The notes under the pieces: generated by a model | Told to the model about the DNA's origin: nothing | Databases searched by the model: none | What the model saw: only the letters and a program-made list of their open reading frames with translations | Shown here: positions 1-13,855 of the stretch, in pieces | How positions within the stretch are numbered: position 1 is the first letter of the stretch | How the letters are laid out: every line of letters begins with the position of its first letter | From: Excoecaria cochinchinensis | Lineage: Eukaryota; Streptophyta; Magnoliopsida; Malpighiales; Euphorbiaceae | Assembly (NCBI GenBank): GCA_947683425.1 | Contig: CANTUQ010000037.1 | Coordinates: forward strand, 2,542,001-2,606,000 | Reading direction: 5' to 3' | Length of the DNA stretch: 64,000 bases | Translations under genes and position numbers: made by a program

Positions 1-3000
1 CTTGTGGTAGACAAAAACTTCATTCGTTTCACTGCCACACGCAATGTACTCACGGTTTACTGAGAGACCCACAAAATTTTTCTCATTTGTGTGCCCTCTA
101 AAGGTACGAACCTGTAAACACGACACAAAAAGTGAGTGGATGTTAACTATCTTCTTCCAAATGGATTAATTGCCCAACAAAGAGTTGATAGAAATGAGCA
201 AACTATGGATTAACTACCACGAGCAGTGATAGATTTTTTTTTTAAAAAAAAATGAAAAAAAAAGGACGATCTCTGTGTTGGAGAGTGTTAGGAACACATC
301 ACACTTGGATAGATATGTTGAATCCTTGCATTTGACCATATGCAATAAATGAATAAAGCCCCACAATCTCCTTAACAATCTTATTCCTAATTTCAAGCAG
401 CAACTTATACTGTATTTTAATTCCACAAGGACTGTTTCCACCAGTGAATGAAAAATTAAGAAAATTGACGTTCAACTTTTTCTTGGACAATTGAATTACT
501 TTCACTAAATGGATATCCATATTTTCCATCTACTATTTGACAATTTTTACATCAAATTCTGGAAACCAAATTCTTCTTCTATGGTATTCAATTATGCAAA
601 AACTCCAAGAGTCATTAATGCTAGTTGGTGCTAACGCATAGTTTCAATCATAAAGAAAAGATTATGTATGCATGCATCCAATTTTCTTCCACAAAAATAT
701 TACTTACAGGCTGATTCTCCTTCACATCCCATAGTCTTAACGTACTGTCCGTAGATGCTGAAGCAAGCTCATTGTCAGACAAGAATTTCACATATGAAAC
801 AGCTTTCCTATGCCCGCTAAACACATGCAATGGATGGTTGATGTTTCTCAAGTCATAATAGTGAATATGGTGATCTGCTGAGCCAACCTGCATAAAGGTC
901 ACAAGAGTTTCTACCTTTAAGGGTACATGAGATAAATCAAAATGCACGCAGATGCTATTGGACCAGGCCACATAATAATTGATAAAATACGCTGATAAAA
1001 TTTGCACTATATGCAGCAGGTTGAAGCAATCTTTCCTTTCCATATGACATCAAAGATGCTATTTCTACTTGAGATCTAGACCTAAAGCTATTCAATCCCA
1101 CTCCATTATCACTTGTACTCAGATCCAGGGAAAACATTTAAGCTACTCATTCCTAAACCCCAAAAGTAAACCCAAATGTATGTCAAAGAGCAATAGATTT
1201 TTGCTTCCATGCATAACACATGCTTGAAGCATCAGACCTAAGTATGGAATTCTCAGAAATAGCACATTAATTAATCAATTTCTAAGCAATAGCGGACTGA
1301 GAATTGAGCTGGATTGCCATTACACAGCAACAAGTTTTAGCCACATGTCATATCTGTATAACAATCAAGAGAAGCATACCGCAATATAATGGCTAGATCC
1401 AGGATTATACTTGACGCAACAAATATTTGCTTTCATGTCAATGTTAAGTGCGCTAGCTTCCTGATTTGTGCACCAAACTTTGACCTGGTTATTTAAATAC
1501 AGCAAAGACAAAAATAGTTATTTTAAAGTCGACTGATCCACATATTGAATAGAAACAGGCTATTCACATTTTTTTCTCCTCCCTTTTTTTAAGTGAAACC
1601 CCTAAAGCACAAGCATAAGAAGGCCAACCATAAGTCCAAAAGCCAACAGAGAATTCTAGCAGTATAGACTTGTAAGAAACAAAAGCACATAAAACACTTT
1701 CTTATTGCCTCGTTCTCTCAATATGAATCAAATTGAACAGTCATTCTTGAATACACAAGAAAGATGCAGTCAATGATACCGATGAGTTTTAGCATACCTT
1801 ACAATCATCACTACCAGATACAATCATTGAGGGTTCTGTGTGATAAAATCAACAAACCATGCACGTTTTTTAGCTATATAGACTTAGAAAAGAGAAAAAG
1901 CACATAAAACACTCTTTTTGCCTTGTTCTTCAAAATGAATCAGATAGAACACTTTTTTTTTGGGTACTGAAGAGTCATTTTTGGACATATAAGAAAGACT
2001 GAGTCAATGTAACGAGTTTTACAATACCTTACAGTCATCACTACCAGATACAAGCATTGAGGGCTCTGTGCGAGAAAAATCAACACTCCATGCACGTTTT
2101 TCATGCTCCTCATATTCCATCACACTCTGCAATAAGGTTCATGCATAAATTTTATCACAAACTATGATGAAATACCCAAATGGAGAATTGAATTTCACTT
2201 ATACAAAATGCCTAAGAAAAATTATACATATAAATACCTGCCTAGTTGTCACATCCCAAACAGTTACTATTCCTTCATAATCACTACTAGCTATCTGATT
2301 TTTTGCAAACTTGTTCCAACTCAAGCAGCTAAGTTTAGAACGTGTTGACATCTCCACAACAGGGCAGTGCACTTCTGCAGGGTCATTTAGGACCTAGCAA
2401 GTAAGATTGGCAAAGAGCAGAAAGTCATAACTATTGGACCAGAAAATTCTTTTTTGCAAGAAAATCCAATGAGCAAGGCATATGCACTATGTTCTCTTCT
2501 CACATCTCTGACATGCAAACACCAAATTTAATTGCAGCAAATAGAATCGTCCTTCTATAAGTCTGTACAAACATACTAAATGGTAGGAGAATCATTCTCC
2601 TTGTTTTGGGATTACTCTTACACGCATCTTAAAGGGTAGAAAAGTGGTTCAATTAGCTACAAATATATTACAAATCCTTCCTAGAATCTATATGAAATCA
2701 AAGAATTTTGAACAATTGACAAGAAAGAGACAAATTCAATGATCCCTCAGTTGCAATACCAACTCAATGATCCCCCAGTTGCGATCTTTCACATAATTTA
2801 AATCTAGCAAATTGAAAAACTAATTCAAAATTTTGCATTGCTAACAATTTAGCCAATCTTTTTGATTTTATTTAATTTATATATCAATTCTCCAAATCTA
2901 TTTCAATTTTAGCATGCGCTTAACAGTGAGGGGCAATATTAAAGTTTTTATATCCACAACATTCATTGATGGGTTGAAAATTCAAACAAGGAATAAATTG

Positions 3001-6000
3001 TAGATTCATCAAAATGTTAATACATATTGGCTGATTAAATTATCTCCACCTAGCACGAGTAAAAGCTACAATGGGGCAAAATTTGATAAAATCAAAAGGA
3101 TCGACTTAAATTGGCAAACCATGCAAATGTATGAATAATTTTGTCAGAGGATCTTTAACTCTCATATATCAACCATTATAAGTGCAACAGAAAGAGAATG
3201 TTAAGAAGGGACCTGAGAATAAGAATTTACCATGGAAAAGTCAAAAACTTTAATTCGCCTTGAAACTCCAGCTGTAGCAAACAGTTCATCATCACGGTCA
3301 AATTCTATGCTGCAATTTAACGTGTTCAGTTGATGAGTTTGAGCACATTTAACTGCTACAAAAAAAACAAGCCACAGGCATAAGAACCACCAGTTGGGAA
3401 GTTATCCATTTTTGGTATAACTTTTATCGCTTTTGGTAGGAGAGAAAGGGAGGGTCATGAACAACAGGATTGACCCTATCCACTAATTCAACCAGCAGAG
3501 TTGGTGCAATCTACAAAAGCTCTTTCTTCCATAAAAAAGCAGGTCACACTTTCTAGTATTTTTTGCTCATCAAATCTCAAGACAGCCAAAGAGAGAAATA
3601 ATGAGAATGAAAAATATAGTACCCTATCCATACACCACACACCAGGTTAGCAAACTCTTAGTCCAGGTAGCACAAATTACAAGAACTAAGTTCAGGCAGA
3701 GATTTTGCCAAAATTTCAGTTTAGCCACCCTCAAGCAGAGAGAGAATTGTAAGGAGGGGAACACTAACTAATTAGATGGGTGAAACAGAGTTTTTCAGCT
3801 TTGGTGTGGCTTAAGTTACTTAAACTACTAATGTATTTTATTTGGTTCAATAGTGGTGCTACAGGCCTTGGTCTACACAACAGGGATAACCCCCAACCTG
3901 GAACTTCCCACTCTTCACACCCTCAAAAGGCATTGGTAAACCAACTAAACTAGGCCTATGTATTAGACTAACAAAAATGGTGACAAATGCTACTACTTGA
4001 GAAGGAGAGCCACTTATCATATTAAAATTTTCTCACAACTGATATTATTTTCAATATGGATTTCGAATTAGAAATATTTTAAAGTTTTCAAACGTGACTT
4101 CCTCATGGAAAAATGAAGCAAATACTTCATCTAAAATATACCCAATGATAAGAATTTTCTATCATGTGAAATAAAGTCAACTCACCTTGACACTATATTG
4201 GCTGAGTGGAATATATCCCCATGCCTGAGTTCAGCAATGACCCTTAACCGACTGGTTCAGAACAATAAAAGGGAATGATGAATACACATAAGTGAATTGC
4301 AATAAAACATAATGAGCCAACCAAAGAAAAAATGCCACAAGGTACAAATGCTGATAATTACACCTGTATTGAGTGAATGTACTCAGGACAGATTGAAAAT
4401 CTACAAGGCCTAAGTTATAGCCTTCTCTTTGTATGACATTTTTATCCCTTTCTTGATAGTTATGAGGTTGATTTGCCATCTGACGACGCTTTTGCAGGTA
4501 ACACTCTTGTAGGTCATTGAACTGCAGTCACAGGAAACATGAGATTCAATATACATTGAGAAAGAAAATAGAAAGGATCTAGCTACTGGTCATATAATAT
4601 TAGATATATCATATACTCACCTAGGCAATGTATAATTGATATGGCCGTACAATAAATCTAAATCTACTGATCTTCTAACAATATATACTAAGAATTGTTC
4701 CTCATTGTCTATTCCTGAAATTTGCATTGCCAACACAATGGTTCCTCATCGCTAAAAATAATAACAAAAAAAGGAGAGAGAGAGCGAGAGAGAGAATGGT
4801 TCCTCAATGTGAATCCTGAAATTTGCATTGCCAACAGAAAAATACATACCAGTGGCAGGTAAAATCAAGAGTCAGCCAGAATGCTGTTAGTACTCATTTC
4901 AAACAAAATTGGACCAGAAGCTTCACCCACCCAATCCCCCCAACACGAGCAACACCCTTCTTCAATACACACAGAATTGAAACTTAAATCTCAAGTTACA
5001 GATGAAAATTCACAGGAGAACTAACCTGTGTGTGGACCCGCTTTTTCCTCACTACAGATAGTCCTGACTGACTATACTGTGAATCAGGCCCACTTAAAGG
5101 ATCCTTTCTCTGAAATCCATGGGAGCTTACTTGAGCCTTTCCATCCATTTTCTTGGTTGGAAGATTCCCTGCAGTCATCCCTCTTGCATTAAGGGAACTG
5201 CTGATCACACCACTACTGCTCTTCTCCATTGTTGGAGTCCATGGTTTTCTTCCATTGGAATCATCTTCCAGCATCATCAATTTCACAGAATATCTGTCCC
5301 TAGCACGATATAACTCAATTCTATGTCTCTCTACAGCATCTATATCCTCCTTGATATACCGTAGATCAGTATGCACCTAAAAAAGAAATGAGATGTCATC
5401 AACTTTTACCAATTAAGGCAATCCTTATAATTGATATTGCAATTTACAACCACATCAAAGACAATTGAAATCAACAGTACAGAAATGGAAAAGCAAGACC
5501 AGAAGCTATTATTTTTTAGCTGCCAGATCCAGACCAGAGGATTTGATAGACAAACACTTATTCATTCAGAAGAGTAATGGCAGAATTCCTTCAAATGCAT
5601 AACACCTTACCTCATTCAATTCATCAACTTTTTGCTTGTGCAAGTACTGCAAAAAGTCTAGCAATATTTGCATATTTCTCTCTGCTTCTTCCTGTTCCAT
5701 TTTTCTCTTCTTCTCTGCAAGCTGGGACATGAGGACATCCAGCTCCTTGATTGAAATTTCAAAACCCTGACTAAGGATCACAAGGATGTGTCACATTAAA
5801 AGTGTTAAACACATAAACCAATCTATGTACAGCAATGCACAAGATCATGTCACTAGCTTCATTTAAACAATATGCTTGGAACTAAAGAGAGAAGGAAAAA
5901 CAACCAACCATTCATATGGTCAAATTGAATTTATAACTTTACAAATTTTAATGAGCATAAGCTTCACAATTAAATTCCACTGAAGTAGTAATCAAAGAAT

Positions 6001-6795
6001 CACCTACAAGCATTCGATTCAAAGATCTCTGGGGAAAAGCACAAAAATCTCATAACCACTCTACCACAAAGCAACTAAGTAAAAACATTCTTCATAAAAT
6101 ATATTACATGTCCATATCAAAGAAAAAATTTCGAATTTTAAGCCGCTACATGACCGGTGGAGCATAAAAAACTAAAGAATAATGGAGTCATAATTAGTAT
6201 CGCAACAACTAACCTGCTGTAACGCTTGTTGAAATTGCTCGACTGGAGACGCATTTTTCGATATTTGACGAGCGGAAGCCTTCTTCAATAGCTACAAATG
6301 TGGTACAGAGAAACCGTATAACAATAAGCTGCATTTCCAAGTAAATAGTTTCAAAATACAAATTACACTTCAAATTATCAACTTCCACAATCAATTTTAT
6401 CATCCAAATTTCGTTCAATTGTGACTGCATATGAAAATCTCAAGAGAAAGAAAAAACAAAAAATAAAAAACCGATCAAACCTTCTGGAGCAAGATATTAG
6501 GGAAGAGCTGATTGCTAGTGAGGTAATGGCCACAGCAAGGGCAATCGCTCTTATTACGGAGATGAGTAATAATACACATGTAGCAAAAACTATGGCCACA
6601 AGAGGTGAGAAACGCGTCTTTAATAATTTGCATGCAAATCGGACAAAGGAAATCCTTATCCAACTCCGATAATCCAGATTCCTCCTCCTCCACCGCCTGA
6701 GAGGTAGGCTCGGCGAAGGCGGCGGCGGCGGGGGGAGATCGTTTGGGCTCCGCCTTGACGGCTGGTACAACTGCCCCCGTAGAGAACTCTGCCAT
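1..6795 (-). CDS. COP1: COP1 RING/coiled-coil/WD40 E3 ubiquitin ligase (3' end beyond window)
   Basis: Substrate-recognition E3 ligase that, with SPA proteins and CUL4-DDB1, targets light-signalling factors such as HY5 for degradation in the dark nucleus. Twelve exons are read on the minus strand: 6795-6481, 6291-6214, 5766-5611, 5376-5026, 4521-4364, 4251-4186, 3309-3231, 2393-2238, 2126-2028, 1484-1380, 887-708 and 111-1. All introns are GT-AG and phases agree, giving 618 residues before the edge; about 57 should remain by comparison with the 675-residue Arabidopsis protein. The ATG at 6795-6793 begins MAEFSTG. A C3HC4 RING uses C51, C54, C66, H68, C71, C74, C85 and C88. Exons 2-4 carry the coiled coil (about 124-210), with MEQEEAERNMQILLDFL. 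A bipartite nuclear signal spans about 293-313 (RKKR...QKRR). WD40 repeats run from about residue 370, including WDVTTR (WDXR-type DDB1 contact). No frameshift or stop is seen, so the gene looks functional. Confidence 0.97.
1663..2101 (-). repeat. Tandem duplication inside COP1 covering part of exon 9 and its downstream intron
   Basis: Two diverged direct copies, about 1663-1870 and 1877-2101, share the run TATAGACTT, an AAAGCACATAAAACACT block and the 3' part of exon 9. The right copy holds the real exon (2028-2126); the left copy lies wholly in intron 9. Confidence 0.85.
1798..1870 (-). pseudogene. Decayed duplicate of the 3' part of COP1 exon 9 (pseudo-exon)
   Basis: This matches the last three quarters of exon 9, including the end of the exon and a GTATGC donor, but it lacks the first part of the exon and its acceptor site. 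A one-base deletion relative to the real exon shifts the frame and gives a TGA stop. It should therefore be spliced out as intron. If a cryptic acceptor upstream were used, the product would be truncated within the WD40 domain. Confidence 0.8.
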
Positions 6796-7125
6796 TAGAG
6801 TGTAATTCTTGTTCAATGAGATTGGTAATTTGGCTTTGTGCTGTTGAAGGCAGAGCAATTAGGATCAGAGAGCGATGGGGAAAGAGGAACAGAAGGAGAG
6901 TGGGGTCCATAGTATTGTTTATGAGGGGTAGATTAATCCACGTGTTGGTGTTCTTTTGCCCACTCGATACTAATCCATCACTTTCGGGATTTTGTTCAAT
7001 CACTTTAAACTTTAAGCGGCCTTATTAGTCAATTTTATAATAATAAATATAAATTTACGTTCTTTCTAAAATTTAGAGTGCCCGTATCAAAATTAATAAA
7101 AAAAATATATTAATATATTTAGTTT
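6796..7125 (-). promoter_or_regulatory. COP1 upstream region and 5' leader
   Basis: Only about 330 bp separate the COP1 start codon from the Copia element at 7126. On the sense strand a pyrimidine-rich patch (about 6875-6907) precedes the start by roughly 80-110 bp, as in many TATA-less plant promoters. I see no convincing TATA box. The transcription start is not determined. Confidence 0.55.
6939..6944. promoter_or_regulatory. G-box CACGTG upstream of COP1
   Basis: Palindromic CACGTG in the context CCACGTGTTGG, about 145 bp before the COP1 ATG. G-boxes are bound by bZIP and bHLH light-signalling factors such as HY5 and PIFs. Regulation of Arabidopsis COP1 by HY5 through an ACGT element is known; its relevance here is inferred. 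Confidence 0.5.
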
Positions 7126-7237
7126 TGTTGTCAATTATTTTTATTTTATATGACTACTTTTATTGCTGGTTAGATTTGAAGGCTATTAATATTATATTAC
7201 TAATTAAATTTTATTATTGACTTATTTATTAAGTTAT

Positions 7238-10028
7238 TGTCTAACATTCCCATATCCTCTGGAAGGATAAGGAAGTGTAGCACTCTTAGAACAAGATTTC
7301 CTAATAGGAATTTATGTTAAAAACAAGTTAATTAATATAATGCAACATCCATAAGTTCTTTTATATTATGGGTATATACATGTTTTTACCCAATTTGAAA
7401 TTATTTTTCACCATACTATAAATATAATTCTCATACTGTATAGTCAAACATATGATATAAAGTCCTTTATAAACTTTCCATTACATTATGCTTTAAACAA
7501 GCGTCTATCCATCTATGTCTATCCATCTATATATACAATACTTTACAATACTATATATAGATTTATATTAGCTATACATTCAAAATTTTATACCAAAAGT
7601 GAACTTGTGTTTTCCCTAGTGGCCTGCAGTTGTTGGCACCAAACACCTTATACCTCTATATCAGAGTACCTACACATGAATAAATATTCATGCTGAGCAA
7701 TGGTTCAGTGGGGAACAATTAAAACATATTGACTTCTTGATGAAGTCATAAATGTAAAGGGTAAAACTAGACATGAATAAAACAGGTACTTCACAAAATA
7801 AATAAGGCAATCATTTACGTTCGCTTCATTTCATGGTTAAGCATACATTATTAAAACATAGAAAGTATAGTTAACATTGTCATGCATTAACATTTTACAA
7901 GATATTAATTCACAACTAGTTCACTGAATGTATTTTATAACTTTGATAACACGGGAAATCTTACTTATTGCCTGAACCTCATTAGGAGTGGATAACAGGA
8001 ACACATATACTAAATACGGTATCGAACACTGGGTCCTGATTAAACAATACCAACTACTAAGACACTTACACTAAATACCAAATAGGCATCTGAACACTAA
8101 ACACCAATGTGTATCGTCACCAGCAGCTGCAAACACTATCCCTCATATGTATATCTATTTATTCATGACTATGTACAATTCAGGCATTAGGTAAAGATTT
8201 AGCTCACTAATTCACTTTACATAATTATAACCATATATTAAATGCAAACTATATACATATCATTATTATTTTCATATAATTCATGTACACTATAAGTATT
8301 TCCTCGTGATTTAATCATGTGTGGCCATACATTCATTATATACACTCACTACTATACCATTTGACAAGGTTAAACAAGTATAATTATTATTAATGGCATT
8401 CACATTCTTAGCATGTTAATAATTAATTACAAACAAGTTTTTATTACCCGTAACTATTCAATATAATATACCAAGTCATTTCTAGCTATATTCTAAAATT
8501 CCTAGTTAAATATACCCTTAAATGCTTCATTAATTGTTAATGTTCATAACCTTAAACAAATATATTTTCAAGTGGTAACCATACATATATTCATTACATA
8601 GTCCTAGACGAGTGTCGGACAAGTTTCGGTAAAATTTGGGTTCAATTCGGGAAAAAAAATGCACAATATATGCTAAAACTTTAGGTCACATAACGAGCAT
8701 ACATTCTTGACCCCCTTTTTTGTACTGAAATGGCAGAATACTTTTACACGGCGGGCAAAAATTCCCTGCCAGCCATGTAAACCCATTTTGCCCCCCTCTG
8801 TATAAGGCAGATTCCAAATCTGATTTTGCATAGGATTTTTTACCTAGCTTAAGTCATTTATTGAAAAAACTTCCTTCTAAACATTTGTTCCCCTATGTCT
8901 TAAGTTTCTAATGGCCTAAAAATCATGCAAGTCCAAGTTTCTAATGGCCTAAAAATCATGCAATTTGTACTTATATCCTAGGAGATATACCATTTAGAAA
9001 CATCAACTGTTCCCAGTACACTGACAGATTCAAGTTTGTAACTTCAATCAAATTTTCGAAGACCCTAGAGGCTGAATTGGGTTTTGATATCCCTTAACAT
9101 TTGTTCATCTATATTTTATGGTTCATCTCCAACTAGAATCATTCCATTTGGAGGTCTATAGGCCAAACTATAGCCTGCACAAAGTTATGGGGTCAAGTGA
9201 ACGTCACACCAGAAATTCACTTACTCACCTATTGTGCACATCTAAGTATATTCTAACTATTCCAATGCCAATTCAATCAATTTTTATGCACTTCACAACC
9301 AAATAACCATGTAAATCATTTAACATTCATTTCTCAAGCAAGCTCACATACGATTACAGAAAATTTGTTCCTAAACCTGTTTTAGCTTCTTCTCTTCACT
9401 TCCAACTCCTCCTATGGCTCCTTCTCTTTTCCTTTGGCTTTTCCCCTTTTTTCTCTGCTGGATACGTTAACTACAATATCAGAATTTTCATTACCATGCA
9501 ATCCCTATAACTTACTTCATCTATCCAAAATCACGTGAGAAGGAGAAGAAGAAGAAAAGAATGATAAAACTTACCAATTTGCATGAAATTTATAAACCAA
9601 TATCACCTTTCCTTAAGAATTCCCTTAGAACTTCTTGTGGAATTGGAGTGGATACAAAAATGTGAAGAAAAAGAAAAAGTGAAGGCTGGAAATTTTAGGA
9701 AAAATAACCTCCTCAACCGACCTCCCTCCTTTTATACCCATCAATTTCCACTTTCTAGAGTTGCTAGGTGTACCATTATAATTGGCCACTTGCTAATTAC
9801 CATTTTCACCTCTCATTCTCTTTTAATTCTTGCATTTACCTTCTAATTAATTTATACTAATACATTGGGCCATATAAATAACCATTAAATACATACAAGT
9901 CACAAGTTCATAAATTACCACTGACAGATGCGTCTTCTCAACATAACCATCACTAAATCGCACACATTCGGTTACCGACAACCCTATTCACACCTTAATT
10001 TCATTAGGGTATGTTTTGGGGCTTTACA
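7238..10028 (-). mobile_element. Tekay-type (Ty3/Gypsy) LTR nested in the Copia 5' LTR
   Basis: On the minus strand it starts TGTAAAGCCCCAAAAC and ends GTTAGACA, matching the terminal pattern TGTAANNCCC...GTTACA of the other Tekay-type LTRs in the window. Internal similarity to the LTR at 15478-17657 includes the CAGCAGCTGCAAA block near 8121. Flanks are GTTAT on the left and TAT on the right, so the target duplication is only partly preserved. No internal coding region is present, so it is a solo LTR. No gene is seen in it. Confidence 0.7.
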
Positions 10029-10430
10029 TATTGTGTCTATAAATATGCTCATTCTAAGTTATTCAAAACACACAATAATAAAAAAAAAATTATACTAATT
10101 CCTCTATTTTATATTTTCGGTCTATTTATTATTTTCTCCTTCCTATTTATATATAACACACATGTTATCAGCATTAAATCTCTACCGCAAGTTTTGATAA
10201 TTGAAAATTGGTGGTTTACTATAATTCAGCTAAAAAGAATTAGAGTTTTAATTTGCAATAATTAAACGATAAGTAAATCTAATTTTTAGACTTTAAATTA
10301 TTTTAATTCTCGTGAATTTATGGATTGAATGATAGCATATCATAATAAAATTTGAAAAGTTTTAATATGCAAAATTATTTTTAAAAAAATATAATGGCAT
10401 TGTCCAGTGGTGTTGGTTTTGCCGTGAACA

Positions 10431-10597
10431 TTAACATGATTTTAAAGATTTGTTTTGTAAAATTAGAAATTGATCATTGCTTTTATTATATTTTGATCCT
10501 TATATTATATATTAACATGATTTTAAAGATTTGTTTTGCAAAATTATAAATTGATCCTTGCTTTTATTATATTTTGATCCTTACATTATATATATAA
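10431..10597. repeat. Tandem duplication, about 83 bp x 2
   Basis: Two neighbouring near-identical blocks, each beginning ATTAACATGATTTTAAAGAT and ending in TTTTGATCCTTA, in the Copia internal region. No coding content is seen. Confidence 0.85.
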
Positions 10598-10899
10598 GAT
10601 GAATATATTTTCTGTAAAGTCATATTTTGGTTTTTAATTTGTTATAGTTATACTTTTATCATTTTATTATCTTAATAGGTAACATTAAATCATTTGAATG
10701 CTCTTCAAAAGTTACAAAATCATTATCCAAATATAATTTATTATATATGGAGTATTTGTCCAATATGTCTCAAGGAAACTTATTAATTTTTAGAGAAATT
10801 CACTGAAATGAATATCACTTTAAAACTGAAAGAGAAATACTGGAGATTCATATGTGAAAATTGTTGTATAAGATAAGTAATATATTTTTAAAGATGATT

Positions 10900-11195
10900 T
10901 GATTTGATTTTGATACAAATATTACTAAACCTAAAGTTTAATAACAAATACAAATATTAGTAACTTGAAATTTACTAATTGTTATACGAATATTAGTAAA
11001 CCTGATGTTTACTGATTAATTGATACTAATAATATCAGTAAACTTGAAGTTTACTAATTGATACAAATATTAGTAAACCCAAAATTTACTGACTGATCGG
11101 TATTAATATTAACAAACTTAGTGTTTATCAATTGATATAAATATTTGATATAATAAAATTAGTAAACCGAAAATTTACTAATTGAATAACAATTG
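10900..11195. repeat. Minisatellite of diverged units with internal inverted repeats
   Basis: About six imperfect units combine ATACAAATATTAGTAAAC with a short inverted repeat such as GTAAACTTGAAGTTTAC. It lies in what would be the untranslated or gag leader region of the decayed Copia element. Confidence 0.75.
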
Positions 11196-13599
11196 ATTAT
11201 TTGGCATGACCAGTTTAACCATCCAGAATTAATTATAATATATAAATTATTGAGAATTCATATGTATATTTATCAAAAAAACTAGAAGTTTCTTTAATTC
11301 AATTTAAGGAATTCACATGAACTACTTGTTTTTAAAAAATATTACTAAAGTATCATTAGCTAAAAAGGAATCAAATTCCCTTCAATCTAGAATGAATAAA
11401 GATAATATTTGTAAACCCACTATCCACTATGTAAGCCACTCAAATATTTTACAATTTTTGAAAGATGCATCAATAAAATGGTCATACGTGTGCTTTTTAT
11501 CAACTTACAACCTATAATTTGTGAGATTATTCAAGTTAAGTGTATAACTTCCAGATTATAGAATAAAGACATTTTCTTAATAAGTCGCAGGTAAATAATT
11601 GTTATAAGCCTATTGTATATATTCATACTCAAAGGTCTAACAAAATTATTTATTAAATGCCTCTCATTAATTGCTAGACATTTTTATGAGAGTAATAATA
11701 CTCCTATTTTTATTTAAAGATAATATTGCTTGAAGTAATACTTATATGCATTATACCAATAAAGATTATAAAATTCCTTTATCGCATTTTTTAGTTAGAA
11801 ATTGCATTTTGATTAAATTGCTTTCCTAATATCAGTGGAAGAAAGCAGCTGAAAAATAAAACAATAAGTACATTATGTATAAATTAGATCCTCATATCCT
11901 GAACCCAAAGTTCAAAAAAATATTTAATTATGATGTTAATATATTTGTTAGTGTGTAAAAATTTATTGAATCTCATATGTATTAGCTGCAAATGCTCAAA
12001 TTCAAAGTAATCTCCCAATAGGACAATTTGCTTTATAGGATAAATTATTCAGTTCTAAATAAAAATAATATCTTTGAATAGCAAGGAGCAAATAAATCCA
12101 TATGGTCATATTATGGAGGCGGGTACTCTTGAAAAAACACATGGCATAACTAATTTCAAAACTTCATAAGTGGTAAGGTATCTGAAATTAAACAAGATAT
12201 CTCAATATGTTATGTCATTAAAATGAACCGAAAAAGATAAAGGTGTTGATAATATTTCTGCATAAAAATATTGATAGTGATATTTTCAACATAATGAGAA
12301 TCTTAAAATTAAATGTGTTGAAAAATACATATTTTAATTGCATTCAATTATATAATATAAATTTTTGGACCTATAGTTCAAATATTAAAAAATATGATAT
12401 CAATGAGGTATACATGATATTCATGCAATGTACAATGGAGTCACAAAAAATGACTTATTTTATAACATTTATTGCAATGCATTGGCATTGATTATAAAGA
12501 GACACATTTTCTTATAATATATGTGGTTGTAATAAATTTTTAGTATTTATCAATCTGGCAATATATTAATATGTAAATAATTGATGTTATTTGCCTATTT
12601 GATAATAAAATTATATAAAATCGCTGAAGGATTTATCATTCCTGAATCATATAAATATTTCTGAAAATTTTGTTAAATACAAATACGTATTGAATTTTAT
12701 GTGTGTGATTTTAAAGTATTATAATATTGCTTATTATGATTTTAATTGTCATTGAAAATTTTAAAGAGTTTAAAATACTTTAACAAATCTTGAAAATTAA
12801 AATTTTTTCTCGACTTGAAGATTAAGCACTAATGATTGAAAAAATATTTTTTTTTTTAAAAAAAAATGAGGCACAATATGTATAAATGGATATTCAATGG
12901 GAAGTATGTATTATAAATTTCATAAATTATGAATGTTCATAACCCCCTTAAGATTTATAACATGGCTTATCAAAAGAAAAAAAAGGTAAAGAGTCATATT
13001 AGTTGATTATCCATGTAGGACATTCTATAATATTGTCAATGAATCTAAAGTCCTCCAGAAGCGTGATTGATCTTTTAATGCAAAAGATATCATTCTTTGA
13101 AAAGAAAAATAAAATGAAAAAAATTTTGAAGTGATACTTTAGAAAAGGCAAAAAGCAACATAAATCAACAAATCCATATTTCTAGAAAAACAATCTCATA
13201 AATGATCTAGTAGTGGTAAATTATATGAATTATGTAAAAATGGATGATAATTGTTGTTAATATTGCATTTATATATTCAGTTGCTTATAAAAAATAATAA
13301 TAGTGAGTATGAGTCTTTAATTATCAAAAAGTATTAATATTAAGATGATTAGCCAAAAGGGAAGAAGCAATCCATGTTAAACCAAAGTCATATAAGATAT
13401 TTGAATTATAAGTTCAAACACCAGAAAATATCAAATATTTTGGTTGTAAGAATAATAATTATCAAACTATTCAATGTTGGCTATTCGTGAAGTTAGTTGA
13501 GAGTTCATGTGGTTCAAAGACACAACTCAACACATTAAAAAAATGTGTAGATTATTGTTCGAGAACAACAATCAACAATATTGCAGCATGAAGAAATGC

Positions 13600-13703
13600 C
13601 AAATCACAAAATTTGCTTAAGCGACAAGCCAACTGATATCTTCACAAAGGCACTACCATGTTCAATTTTCAAGAAGCATATACATAGAATTGGAATGCAT
13701 TAA
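13600..13703 (+). pseudogene. Copia RNase H C-terminal remnant
   Basis: One open frame reads DKPTDIFTKALPCSIF...IGMH before a stop just ahead of the polypurine tract and 3' LTR. The D-x-x-TKAL motif and its position are typical of the end of Copia pol. Upstream frames are broken beyond reading. Confidence 0.75.
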
Positions 13704-13855
13704 TTGGAGGAATATTCGATATGGTTCATTATATTTTTAAGGGAAAGTACCTATGAATATTGTATTTTTTTTCTTCGCTAAGTTTTTATCCAACTAGGTT
13801 TTTCTTAGCAAAGTTTTAACAAGGTATGTTCATAGTGTTCTCATTCAAGAGGAAT

